DNA from: an uncultured Prevotella sp.
GTDB taxonomy: Bacteria > Bacteroidota > Bacteroidia > Bacteroidales > Bacteroidaceae
DNA length: 40,055 nucleotides
Reading direction: 5' to 3'
NCBI GenBank assembly: GCA_946188165.1
Contig: CAMHTW010000031.1
Coordinates: 1 to 40,055, forward strand
Shown here: positions 16,163 to 23,650 of the stretch, one piece after another
Layout of the letters: every line of letters begins with the position of its first letter
Numbering within the stretch: the first letter of the stretch is position 1
The notes under the pieces: model-generated
What the model was told of the DNA's origin: nothing
Databases searched by the model: none
The model's input: only the letters and a program-made list of their open reading frames with translations
Made by a program: the position numbers and the translations under genes

Positions 16163-17401
16163 TCTGAAACAGATTTAATCATCATCGGTGCGGGCCCTGG
16201 CGGGTACCGCGCCGCTGAATATGCAGCCAAGCAAGGCATGAAGGTTACCATCTTCGAAAATAACGAAGTGGGTGGCACATGTCTGAATGTGGGATGTATT
16301 CCCACGAAGACCTATGTTCACAGCGCTACCTTTGCTGAGGCTCGTGAACGTATGGCAACCGTCATTCCGCAGCTCCGTGCTGGTATCGAGGGCATTCTCT
16401 CGCATCCCAATATTACACTGGTTCGTGAAAAAGCTGTCTTTGGCAAGACTCCCCTCCTTTTGGATGGGTTGGGGGAGACTCCCGTTATCATCGCCACAGG
16501 TTCTGAAACCAAGTGGTTGCCCATCAAAGGCTTTGACGACCCTCGCGTGGTTGATAGTACGGGTTTGTTGAACCTCGAAACGCTTCCCAAGCGTCTCGCT
16601 ATCATAGGTGCAGGTGTCATCGGTATGGAGTTTGCCAGCGTATTTCATCGCTTCGGCTCTGAGGTCACTGTCATCGAATACCTGAAGGAATGTCTTCCTG
16701 CCCTCGACAGCGATATCGCCAAACGTCTGCGTAAGTATCTTGAAAAGCAGGGTATTACCTTCAAGATGAAGACTGCTGTTGAGAATATAGCCGATATCGA
16801 TGCTGATGTCATCCTCATGGCCACGGGACGTAAACCTCGTACAGAAGGTCTGAACCTTGAAATCCTTGGCATCACTCTCGCTCCTAACGGTGCCATCCCC
16901 GTTGACGACAACTTCCAATACTGCGTAAATCATAATTCTCAATTACCGAAGGTCTATGCCATCGGCGACGTCAACGGTCGCCAGATGCTGGCCCACGCTG
17001 CCGAGATGCAGGCTGTCCGTGCCGTGAACCATATCCTTGGCAAACCAGACGGCATCCGTTTCGACATTATGCCAGCAGCTATCTTTACCACCCCTGAGGC
17101 CGCCTGTGTAGGCCCTACGGAAGACCAGCTGAAGGAGCAGGGCATCGCCTACGAGTGCCGCAAGTCTTTCTGGCGTGCCAACGGCAAAGCCCTTGCTATG
17201 GCAGAAACCGAAGGTATGCTAAAGCTCTTCGCTGATGCTGAGGGTCGCCTGTTGGGTTGTCATGCCTATGGTGCTCATGCTGCCGACATCGTTCAGGAGG
17301 TCAGTGCGCTGATATGTCGCGATACCACCGTCTCGCAATTGCGAGATATGGTGCATATTCATCCAACGCTCTCAGAGATACTAAAAGACGCTGTAGATTA
17401 A
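16160..17401 (+). CDS. lpd: Dihydrolipoyl dehydrogenase (compact form)
   Basis: A flavoprotein that reoxidises dihydrolipoyl-GcvH with NAD+. The FAD motif is IIIGAGPGGYRAAEYAA at the N-terminus. The redox disulfide is C41/C46 in GGTCLNVGCIPTK, the NAD motif is AIIGAGVIGMEFAS, FAD contact is AIGDVNG, and the C-terminal HIHPTLSE holds the catalytic histidine. At 413 residues it is shorter than the usual 450-470. About 20 residues seem missing after the redox helix and some in the NAD domain. Ten in-frame codons around 16447-16476 are a GC-rich palindromic insert. It is last in the gcv operon and ends on a terminator. Confidence 0.93.
   Translation: MSETDLIIIGAGPGGYRAAEYAAKQGMKVTIFENNEVGGTCLNVGCIPTKTYVHSATFAEARERMATVIPQLRAGIEGILSHPNITLVREKAVFGKTPLLLDGLGETPVIIATGSETKWLPIKGFDDPRVVDSTGLLNLETLPKRLAIIGAGVIGMEFASVFHRFGSEVTVIEYLKECLPALDSDIAKRLRKYLEKQGITFKMKTAVENIADIDADVILMATGRKPRTEGLNLEILGITLAPNGAIPVDDNFQYCVNHNSQLPKVYAIGDVNGRQMLAHAAEMQAVRAVNHILGKPDGIRFDIMPAAIFTTPEAACVGPTEDQLKEQGIAYECRKSFWRANGKALAMAETEGMLKLFADAEGRLLGCHAYGAHAADIVQEVSALICRDTTVSQLRDMVHIHPTLSEILKDAVD
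16447..16483. repeat. GC-rich palindromic insert inside lpd
   Basis: The 7-bp direct repeat GACTCCC occurs at 16447 and 16477, exactly 30 bp apart. The segment between has imperfect palindromic arms (CTCCCC and GGGGGAG, with TCC-TTTT-GGA inside). It encodes TPLLLDGLGE, out of keeping with the family at this site. Confidence 0.5.
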
Positions 17402-17419
17402 TTTCTACAGCGCTTTTTT
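17389..17419. terminator. Bidirectional terminator after lpd
   Basis: CGCTGTAGA (17389-17397) pairs with TCTACAGCG (17404-17412), followed by CTTTTTT. The left arm is inside the last lpd codons. On the minus strand the stem is followed by TCTTTTAG and can end the decayed gene at 17421-17778. Confidence 0.8.
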
Positions 17420-17420
17420 A

Positions 17421-17778
17421 TTAAGGACTCGTGCTGAGCTTCCAGAAGTTCAGGTCTGTCTCTGCTTCCACTGTTTTCTCTACGTCGTCGTTACGGTCTG
17501 TTGTCGACAGCGTATTGCCTTCGTGCAGTTGGTAGCACGTCCAGCGGTTGGCCACCTTCCTCGTTGTCGTAAGTGAGGGCGTTATTTGCGATGCTGTTTC
17601 CCGAAAAAACACCGTCCTGTCCTCCCGTACCGCCTGTTTGGTCAAACGTCTCCCGGAACACAATGGTGTTTGGGTCGTCTGCCCTTGCTGTCAGAGGCCT
17701 TAGCATCAGGCAGCATAGCATTAGAATTAATAGTTGTAGTTGTTTCAGACGCTTATAATAATTGGTAATTTGGTGCAA
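17421..17778 (-). pseudogene. Decayed secreted-protein gene remnant
   Basis: The minus strand opens with a signal-peptide-like stretch (LKQLQLLILMLCCLMLRPLTARA) and then DDPNTIVFRETFDQTGGTGGQDGVF, the sort of mature N-terminus seen in secreted Bacteroidetes proteins with galactose-binding-like domains (read here in two pieces for length: LQLLILMLCCLMLRPL and ETFDQTGGTGGQDGVF). Near 17560 that frame becomes unlike the family and soon stops. Plausible coding continues in other frames to NFWKLSTSP just before the shared terminator. No convincing ATG remains: the longest frame begins at TTG overlapping the -7 box. So both frameshift and a large internal deletion are likely. The promoter at 17776-17807 still looks intact. 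The original function is unknown. Confidence 0.6.
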
Positions 17779-17807
17779 ATATAGTGAAAAACCGAAAAAT
17801 TACCAAA
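17776..17807 (-). promoter_or_regulatory. Promoter upstream of the decayed gene
   Basis: On the minus strand TTTG, 20 nt, then TATATTTG (17776-17783). It is a well-formed promoter pointing into the pseudogene. Confidence 0.65.
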
Positions 17808-17839
17808 TAAATAGCAAAAAAAAGAGGAACCATCTTTCA

Positions 17840-17922
17840 GATACTCCGAAAGTATTTACAGATACTCCGAAAGTATTTATCGATACTCCGAAAGTATTTA
17901 TCGATACTCCGAAAGTATTTCC
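17840..17922. repeat. 21-bp tandem repeat, four copies
   Basis: Four contiguous copies of GATACTCCGAAAGTATTTATC (one base over the limit if written whole; core ATACTCCGAAAGTAT) begin at 17840, 17861, 17882 and 17903. Each core is a short palindrome, ATACT and AGTAT around CCGAA. The period is seven codons, so one plus frame reads DTPKVF-I repeated. There are no spacers, so it is not a CRISPR array. Confidence 0.9.
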
Positions 17923-17950
17923 GATTACTCAGTTTCTCTTTCGAATCATA

Positions 17951-17992
17951 TAAAAAACAATGTGGGCGCAGAGTATTTAAACCTGCGCCCAC
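17951..17992 (-). terminator. Terminator of the 834-residue lipoprotein gene
   Basis: GTGGGCGCAG (17962-17971) pairs perfectly with CTGCGCCCAC (17983-17992). On the minus strand it is followed by ATTG and a six-T run. Confidence 0.75.
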
Positions 17993-18012
17993 CTTTGATA
18001 TTAGCGTTTCTA

Positions 18013-18062
18013 ATCAGGGGAGGTCCCTGGATTCCTTGAAATCAAGAACCTGTCCCCATGAT
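18013..18062. repeat. Long imperfect palindrome in the lipoprotein 3' UTR
   Basis: ATCAGGGG (18013) and CCCCATGAT (to 18062) form the outer arms, AGGT/ACCT and CCTTGA/TCAAG the inner. On the minus strand it reads GGGGACAGGTTCTTG near one arm. It starts 6 bp after the stop codon, so it could stabilise the mRNA end or be a REP-like element. Confidence 0.45.
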
Positions 18063-18067
18063 AATTT

Positions 18068-20572
18068 TTAGTACTCAACAATCTGATCAAGCGACCATGC
18101 GCCGAAGTAGTTATTAGCAGCTGTGGCATCACCAGCAACAAAGTCAGCGCCAGCCTTCAAGAATTGACCACCTTTGTAAATTGTTGCCTTAGCGCCGAGG
18201 TATGCACCTTGTGCGCAGTCAAGTTTGTTATTCTTCTCAATGATGATGCTCTTGTCTTTGTGTACATAGACACCCTTCAAGTTAGGCAGATAACTTTGAC
18301 TTTGCGGGTTGATAACCTGAGTGCGTGTGCCATCGAACTCAATGTACTGAATCTCATTTTCTGCTGCTGTGAATGTAATGTCATCACTTACAATGATTGT
18401 GTTGTACTTCACGTTACCAGCAGGAGTAGCATAAGTCTTAGCAGTCCACTTGAACTTGATGAAGCCTTGGTCTGTAGCATTTGAAACAGATACCAGTGCA
18501 GTTGCATTACCTTCAGGCAATTCTACAATACCCATCTTGTTGCCAGCAGCCCATGCAGCAGCGAAATTCGCACCGACTGTTTGGTTAGACTTCAACAGAG
18601 TGATAGCACCATTATTCATCATCTTGATATAACCATAGTTATGGACCTCACCAGTAGTACCGGCAGTTGAACCTACTACACCATAGTTGTAGATAATACC
18701 AAATTCTTCTGCACCTGGAGTGTCATCAAGGCCTGTAGCGTCATTTACAACCTGAGCATTATATGCGCGGAGCTCAGGAGCAGTGTGATCTTTATCACCA
18801 ACGTTGATTATACCAAGGTTAGTCAGAGCATTCTTAACAGTTGTAACCTTGGTGATATTCATTGTTGCACCCTTGGCATTTGCAAGAGGAGCAGCAGTAC
18901 TCAGCTGAATGTTAGAAGCATTAACTTCGAGGTTACCTTCATTGGTGAGAGAAGCTACGTTAGCGTCAACAGTGATTTGATTAGCTTCAGGAGCAGTACG
19001 CTCCTTCCAAGTCCAGTCGGTACCACTTGCGAGGTATACATTTGTAGGAACAGCAAATACCTTATCCAGTGCAGGAACCTCTTTCTTATCAGCGAGACCA
19101 AGTTCAGCCTGACCATCCTGAGTAACGATGATCTTTGGAGTACCGTGTGTACCGCAAGCCTGAACTAAGACTTTGTTACTAGAAGCATTGATGGTCTGGA
19201 GAAGAGCGATAGAAAGCTTGGAAATCTTAAATACATTGTTTGCTCCGCTACCAGCCTGGTCAAGATTCAAAGTAACAACCTCATTCTTACCAGAAGCGAT
19301 GTAGTACTTAAGCAGCTTCTGCAGGTGTGCATCGCTCTTGATGTGCATACCATTCATCGCACCGGTAGAGAAATCAACCGTAAGAGCATACTTACCCTTG
19401 TGGTTACCATACTGGTTAACGAATGTGTTATGAGCACCAGCAAGATTCCATGTCTTTGGGTTTACGTTGCTAGCGTCAGCGGCAGCTAACCTAATCCACT
19501 CATTAGAAGTAGCGGTATTGTTATACTTATCGAATACATAAGCACAAGCTCCAACAGTAGAATTTACAGTAACAACACCATAGCTTGTGGTGAGAACTGT
19601 CTGGACAGCGGTTCCTAATGCACCATCACCAGCAGTTACAGGCAGGCTGTTGAACCAGAACCAACCCTTACTGCCATTAGCACCAGTTGAAAGACCATTT
19701 GTAGCATCTGCAGGAGTCAAAGTAATAACATCATCGGTGAAAGTGAAGCCCTCACCAGCACCCAAGTTGCTCTTGTTTGCCCAGTATGTACCACTGTGAG
19801 AGGTGCCATTAGGTGATGCCGTAGGAGCATAAGTGAAAGACTTGGCAGCGCCATCAAGATCTACAGTTACACCATAGATGTCAGCAGCACCGACTTCTGT
19901 ACCTGCTGCATAGGTTAAATCGATATCTGTAGCACCCTGAACCCTCTTAGCAGCAGTGAAGGTTGGATTGTTCTTAACATAAGTCAGGTCAAGACCTGTC
20001 TGGTTTGAGAAGAGAGCTGCATAAATATTGTAGTGTTCTTTGATACCAGCCTTGTCCCAGGTTTTTCCTGAAACGGTGTTTCCAGTTGTTGTAACGTCAG
20101 TCCACTTGTCACCGATATTGATTGCAGTCTTGGCAAGATCCTTCCATGGCTGTTTGGCACTCTCGTAACCTTCAGCCAAAGGCTGATTCTCCAGAGACTT
20201 GAAGTTGATAGCCTGAGGATTAACAGTGGTCTTGTCGTAAGGACGATAGATGTAATACTTACCTACATAGATAGATGTCTGAGGCGTGAAGATTCCGTTC
20301 GTCTGAATCAGATTATGATTCTGGTAGGCCTTACCATCTACAGGATTGCCGATTACAGTACCATCACCCATCCAAGCAAAACCCCACAGGTCGCCTTCCT
20401 CAGTGTTCCAAACACCTCCATCAAAACGGGTTGTTCCCTCCATAGCGAATTCAGCATCAACCTTTTCGATACCTGCAAATTGGTCGTTGCTAATAACCTT
20501 TTCATCAAAGTTTTCTGATGAACAAGCAAACAGCAATGGCAATGCCAATGCACTGTACAAATACTTTTTCAT
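18068..20572 (-). CDS. Large surface lipoprotein, unknown function
   Basis: An 834-residue exported lipoprotein: signal MKKYLYSALALPLLFAC with lipobox LFAC (Cys17) followed by SSENFDE, the type of acidic sequence that often precedes surface display in Bacteroidetes. I recognise no catalytic domain. The N-terminal third resembles fimbrillin/adhesin-like beta-rich proteins only in general character. Around residues 540-680 short beta-rich repeats occur (TNEGNLEVNASNI, LTNLGIINVGD, IIYNYGVVGS, VHNYGYIKMMN), suggesting a beta-solenoid. The composition is rich in Ala, Thr, Asn and Gly with few Cys. It is read 30 bp after a 49-residue peptide gene, behind a strong promoter and long leader, and ends on its own terminator. 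An abundant surface or adhesin role is inference. Confidence 0.75.
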   Translation of the reverse strand: MKKYLYSALALPLLFACSSENFDEKVISNDQFAGIEKVDAEFAMEGTTRFDGGVWNTEEGDLWGFAWMGDGTVIGNPVDGKAYQNHNLIQTNGIFTPQTSIYVGKYYIYRPYDKTTVNPQAINFKSLENQPLAEGYESAKQPWKDLAKTAINIGDKWTDVTTTGNTVSGKTWDKAGIKEHYNIYAALFSNQTGLDLTYVKNNPTFTAAKRVQGATDIDLTYAAGTEVGAADIYGVTVDLDGAAKSFTYAPTASPNGTSHSGTYWANKSNLGAGEGFTFTDDVITLTPADATNGLSTGANGSKGWFWFNSLPVTAGDGALGTAVQTVLTTSYGVVTVNSTVGACAYVFDKYNNTATSNEWIRLAAADASNVNPKTWNLAGAHNTFVNQYGNHKGKYALTVDFSTGAMNGMHIKSDAHLQKLLKYYIASGKNEVVTLNLDQAGSGANNVFKISKLSIALLQTINASSNKVLVQACGTHGTPKIIVTQDGQAELGLADKKEVPALDKVFAVPTNVYLASGTDWTWKERTAPEANQITVDANVASLTNEGNLEVNASNIQLSTAAPLANAKGATMNITKVTTVKNALTNLGIINVGDKDHTAPELRAYNAQVVNDATGLDDTPGAEEFGIIYNYGVVGSTAGTTGEVHNYGYIKMMNNGAITLLKSNQTVGANFAAAWAAGNKMGIVELPEGNATALVSVSNATDQGFIKFKWTAKTYATPAGNVKYNTIIVSDDITFTAAENEIQYIEFDGTRTQVINPQSQSYLPNLKGVYVHKDKSIIIEKNNKLDCAQGAYLGAKATIYKGGQFLKAGADFVAGDATAANNYFGAWSLDQIVEY

Positions 20573-20602
20573 GTTTTTTAAATTTGATTGTTAACAATTT
20601 GA

Positions 20603-20752
20603 TTAAAATCCCGGATCATCATTACCACCATTGAGGTCTCCTGGGTCTTCGACACCTTCAATAGCGCTTCCAGCCAACAAAGCTAAAGAAGCTTTCAGCT
20701 CAACGACATCACATACCGGAGCCTCATAGAATTTCAGTTCTTTCTTGTTCAT
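20603..20752 (-). CDS. 49-residue peptide gene preceding the lipoprotein
   Basis: The minus strand encodes MNKKELKFYEAPVCDVVELK, then a hydrophobic ASLALLAGSAIEG, then an acidic tail rich in Gly, Asp and Asn ending NDDPGF. Small proteins of this make (charged start, EAPxxxVVEL, GS, acid tail) are common directly upstream of surface lipoprotein genes in Bacteroidales, and their role is not known to me. It lies 30 bp before the 834-residue lipoprotein gene, in the same orientation and transcript. No cleavable signal peptide is evident. Confidence 0.75.
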   Translation of the reverse strand: MNKKELKFYEAPVCDVVELKASLALLAGSAIEGVEDPGDLNGGNDDPGF

Positions 20753-20901
20753 AATTTTTTTAAGTTTAAATTAGTGAATAATGTTAATGTATATATTAAT
20801 TAATCTCTCACTGACGTTGGGGCACACAAAAGTGCTTGCCAATCACTACTGTCCACGCTCGGACAGGCTGAATTCACGCATTAATAGCATAAAATTCGGT
20901 G

Positions 20902-20932
20902 CAAAGATAAGCATTTTTTCGTAACTTCCAAA
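20902..20932 (-). promoter_or_regulatory. Promoter of the peptide-lipoprotein unit
   Basis: On the minus strand TTTG, 19 nt, then TATCTTTG: a consensus promoter. The leader from here to 20753 is about 145 nt and contains a perfect hairpin CTGTCC-gagcgt-GGACAG (near 20852-20869) and a weaker one (GGCAAGCAC/GTGTGCC). Confidence 0.8.
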
Positions 20933-21035
20933 CATTTTTAAGAAAAAAATACACTTTCACCCTAATTTTTTGAGTAAATAGGCATATCTTAGACGAAAAC
21001 TGCGAAAAACAAGGGTAGTTCCATGTGTAATAAAT

Positions 21036-21068
21036 AAAGAAGCCTGAGCGATGTGCCCAGGCTTCTTT
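21036..21068 (-). terminator. Terminator of the TPR gene and TonB cluster
   Basis: AAAGAAGCCTG and CAGGCTTCTTT form an 11-bp perfect stem around an 11-nt loop. On the minus strand TTTATTTATT follows. It lies 28 bp after the TPR gene stop codon. Confidence 0.85.
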
Positions 21069-21095
21069 AAGTGGATATGATGGGTTGTTTTCTAT

Positions 21096-22526
21096 TTACT
21101 TGGTCTCGAGAATCTGCTTGGCAACCTCGTTGTCGGGATCGATGGCCTGCAGCTTGGTAGCGAATGCCTTGGCAGCATCTTTGTCTTCCTTGACAATGAA
21201 GTTGTAGGCAATCATGTAACGATAAGACTCGATGATACGGGCACGCTCAGTAGCGTCCTTCTCTGCGCGAGGCTCGATGAGCTCAATCAGCTTCTCGTAG
21301 TAGGGCTTAGCCAAACCGAGCTTAGAGTCGGGATCCATCTGGGCATTGACACGTGCACGCATAAAGTTTGCATACTCAACGGCATTCTCGTACTTTGAAG
21401 CAAGGTCAGCATAAACGGCATCAGCCTCGATGAAGGCAGCCTTCTTGGCCTCGGCATCCTGCAGAGAGCTGCCGTGCTGCATGTGAAGACTTGCAAGACC
21501 TGCCATTTCCATGGCTGTCGGCTTCTCTTGATTGCTCAGATAATCCTTGTAGTGCTTGATGGCGTTGGGGTAGTCCTCCTTAGCCTTGTAAGCGTCAGAG
21601 AGCTGCTTGACAACACCGGCACGCTTGGCCTTGTTGTCCATATCCTCCTGAGCCAAAGCCAGCTCGTACATTTCAATAGCTTTCTCGTGGTTCTTGGCAC
21701 CAACATAGGCATTGCCATAGTAGGTGTAGTCGTAGTATGAGAACTTGGCAGAGTCGCTCTTGTGGAACAGGGCATCGGCATACTGCAGTGCCTCGTCGTA
21801 GCGCTTCAGCTCGGTAAGGTTGAAGAAGGCCAGACGGTTGAATGCGGCATGACGTGGATTCTTGCTCAGACCAAACTTGGCAACCTCAAGAGCCTTGTCG
21901 TACTTCTGCTTGAAGAAGGCAGACATGGCATAGTCGCTGAGGTCACGCTCTTCCATCTTGTTCTTGTCAGCCTTGTCATAAGCAGCCAAGGCCTTGTCGA
22001 ACTCGTTAGACATGTAGTAGATACGACCTGCCAAAGCATCGACGGCAATGTCGGGACGCTGTATGCGGAGATCGTTCAGCTTGGCAACAGCGCCGTTGGG
22101 GCTAATCTTACGATAGACATTGGCGTACTTGTAGTAGGCATCAGGATTCTTGGGGTCTACGTATATGGCCTGCTCGTATTGTGCTGCAGCACCACCACCA
22201 TCGTCGGCTACTGCTGCGATGTCGCCTAACAGAATGAAAGCGGGAGCGCACTTGTTCTTGGAAGCCTGGAGGGCGTAGTCAGCATAGACACGAGCATTGG
22301 CGGTGTCCTTGGCCTCGTAGAAAGCACGTCCGAAAGCTACGAGATTCTCGGCGTTCTTCTTGTTCTCCTTGTAGTAGGGTTTCATCTGCTTGTCGAGATC
22401 GGCGGGTTTGTTACTAATAATTTTCTTTACGGCATCGATGTCGGCCTTTGAGCCGTCCTGTGCCATGGCGTTGGCGCTGTATCCTGCGGTCAACGCTGCG
22501 ATGAATAAATATTTAATTGCTTTCAT
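21096..22526 (-). CDS. Exported TPR-repeat protein
   Basis: A 476-residue protein with a signal peptide (MKAIKYLFIAALTAGYSANAMAQ, cleavage near residue 23). The rest is alpha-helical tetratricopeptide repeats: AFGRAFYEAKDTANARVYADYAL, AAAQYEQAIYVDPKNPDAYYKYA-type and similar units (quoted in part: AQYEQAIYVDPKNPDAYYK), FDKALAAYDKAD and NAIKHYKDYL. It would act as a periplasmic scaffold. It is the last gene of the exbB-exbD-exbD-tonB-pstS-like cluster, 163 bp after its neighbour, with a heptamer repeat array in its leader. The exact role is not known from sequence. Confidence 0.85.
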   Translation of the reverse strand: MKAIKYLFIAALTAGYSANAMAQDGSKADIDAVKKIISNKPADLDKQMKPYYKENKKNAENLVAFGRAFYEAKDTANARVYADYALQASKNKCAPAFILLGDIAAVADDGGGAAAQYEQAIYVDPKNPDAYYKYANVYRKISPNGAVAKLNDLRIQRPDIAVDALAGRIYYMSNEFDKALAAYDKADKNKMEERDLSDYAMSAFFKQKYDKALEVAKFGLSKNPRHAAFNRLAFFNLTELKRYDEALQYADALFHKSDSAKFSYYDYTYYGNAYVGAKNHEKAIEMYELALAQEDMDNKAKRAGVVKQLSDAYKAKEDYPNAIKHYKDYLSNQEKPTAMEMAGLASLHMQHGSSLQDAEAKKAAFIEADAVYADLASKYENAVEYANFMRARVNAQMDPDSKLGLAKPYYEKLIELIEPRAEKDATERARIIESYRYMIAYNFIVKEDKDAAKAFATKLQAIDPDNEVAKQILETK

Positions 22527-22568
22527 AATCGTTTGTATTTTAAGTTATACTTATATGTTTAAATGTAT

Positions 22569-22653
22569 CTTACATCTTACATCTTACTTCTTACCTCTTA
22601 CCTCTTACCTCTTACTTCTTACCTCTTCCATCATCCATCTTACCTCTTCCATC
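22569..22653. repeat. CTTACNT heptamer array upstream of the TPR gene
   Basis: Nine tandem 7-bp units of the form CTTACNT from 22569 to 22631 (complement ANGTAAG), then decayed copies to about 22653. It lies in the 163-bp gap between the PstS-like and TPR genes. On the transcribed strand each unit carries TAA, so stops fall in every frame. Confidence 0.85.
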
Positions 22654-22689
22654 CATTATGACGTATGACTTACTGAAAAGTTTATCTTT

Positions 22690-23649
22690 TTATTTATTAT
22701 TCACAATTACCTCGCGATGGTTCATAGCTGCCTGAATGGGCAGGAGACCTGACTGGAGGATGATGGTTTGTCCCTTGGGCAGACGGCAGAAATGGGCAAA
22801 ATTCGAGGGCAAACCTGTGCGCGGCTCGTTGAGCAGGGCATAGATGGTTCGTACTAACGGATAGTTGCCATTATATAAGTAGTACTGATAGGGTCGCCAA
22901 CTGTTGGCAGCTGTTGCTGAGTCCATGCGGCTGACCTTCATGACTTGTATATTCTTCTTAAAAGTGACATTGGTAGTGTCACGGCTATCGTTGAGCCAGT
23001 TGGAACCGATAATACCCATAGCGTTGGGATGCTGTTCCACATAGTCAATGACGGCCTTGCTGGTCTTGACAGCTCCGATGTTGGGGGCCTTGATTTCCTT
23101 GCCTCCGAGAATGGAGTCAACACACCAGCGGACGGTGCTGGACAATGGATTGTCGAACACAACGTCGATTTCGCCCATTTTTGACTGAGGGTAGATGTCG
23201 CTCCATTTCACCAGTTCGCCTTGCAGAATGCGACGGAAGTCGCGCACGGTAATGCAAGTGTCGGGATTGGCATTGTTGGTAATGATGGCCAGACCGTCAT
23301 AGGCGAGTGCATACGTGCGAGGCAGGTAGCGGCGGTCTTTTAGGTTCTGCTCTTCTTTCTCTGTCAGTCGACGGGTGGTGAAGGCGAGCCATGTCTCAAG
23401 GCGCATCAGTTTCTGCACAGCTTCCTGTTCGTTAATGTACTGTGCATCGAGGGTGTCGAGGAGGTTTTGGAAGAGGAATACTTGAAGCTCTTCGTCCAAG
23501 ATGGGCTGGAAGCTGGCATCTGCCACAAAATAGCGGGCGGCACGCTGATAGTCCTGTTCCTCCTTACTATTTTTAGGCTTGTTCCCACAAGCGAGGAACA
23601 AGCCTAAAATGAGTGTTAATCCAATTAAATTGAATGCGTTTCTAATCAT
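22690..23649 (-). CDS. PstS-like substrate-binding lipoprotein
   Basis: A 319-residue protein with lipoprotein signal MIRNAFNLIGLTLILGLFLAC (lipobox FLAC, Cys21; shown here as IGLTLILGLFLAC). The body is a PBP-like fold of the phosphate-binding PstS type: YALAYDGLAIITNN, a segment ending RRILQGELVKWSDI, then NPLSSTVRWCVDSILGG and NAMGIIGSNWLND. No Pst permease genes are nearby. It lies 1 bp after tonB, so it belongs to the TonB energisation cluster. In Bacteroidetes this association is usual, and its role there (sensing, or a structural part) is open. Confidence 0.85.
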   Translation of the reverse strand: MIRNAFNLIGLTLILGLFLACGNKPKNSKEEQDYQRAARYFVADASFQPILDEELQVFLFQNLLDTLDAQYINEQEAVQKLMRLETWLAFTTRRLTEKEEQNLKDRRYLPRTYALAYDGLAIITNNANPDTCITVRDFRRILQGELVKWSDIYPQSKMGEIDVVFDNPLSSTVRWCVDSILGGKEIKAPNIGAVKTSKAVIDYVEQHPNAMGIIGSNWLNDSRDTTNVTFKKNIQVMKVSRMDSATAANSWRPYQYYLYNGNYPLVRTIYALLNEPRTGLPSNFAHFCRLPKGQTIILQSGLLPIQAAMNHREVIVNNK

Positions 23650-23650
23650 C

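Noticed and set aside
16175..16942. 255-residue open frame antisense to lpd
   Set aside because: It only mirrors the codon bias of lpd, with no promoter or conserved motif.
17840..17922. CRISPR-like short array
   Set aside because: The 21-bp units are contiguous with no spacers, and no cas gene is in the window.
22390..22668. Plus-strand frame with repeated LTSY peptides
   Set aside because: It lies antisense to the TPR gene and continues through the heptamer array only because the array lacks stops on that strand.
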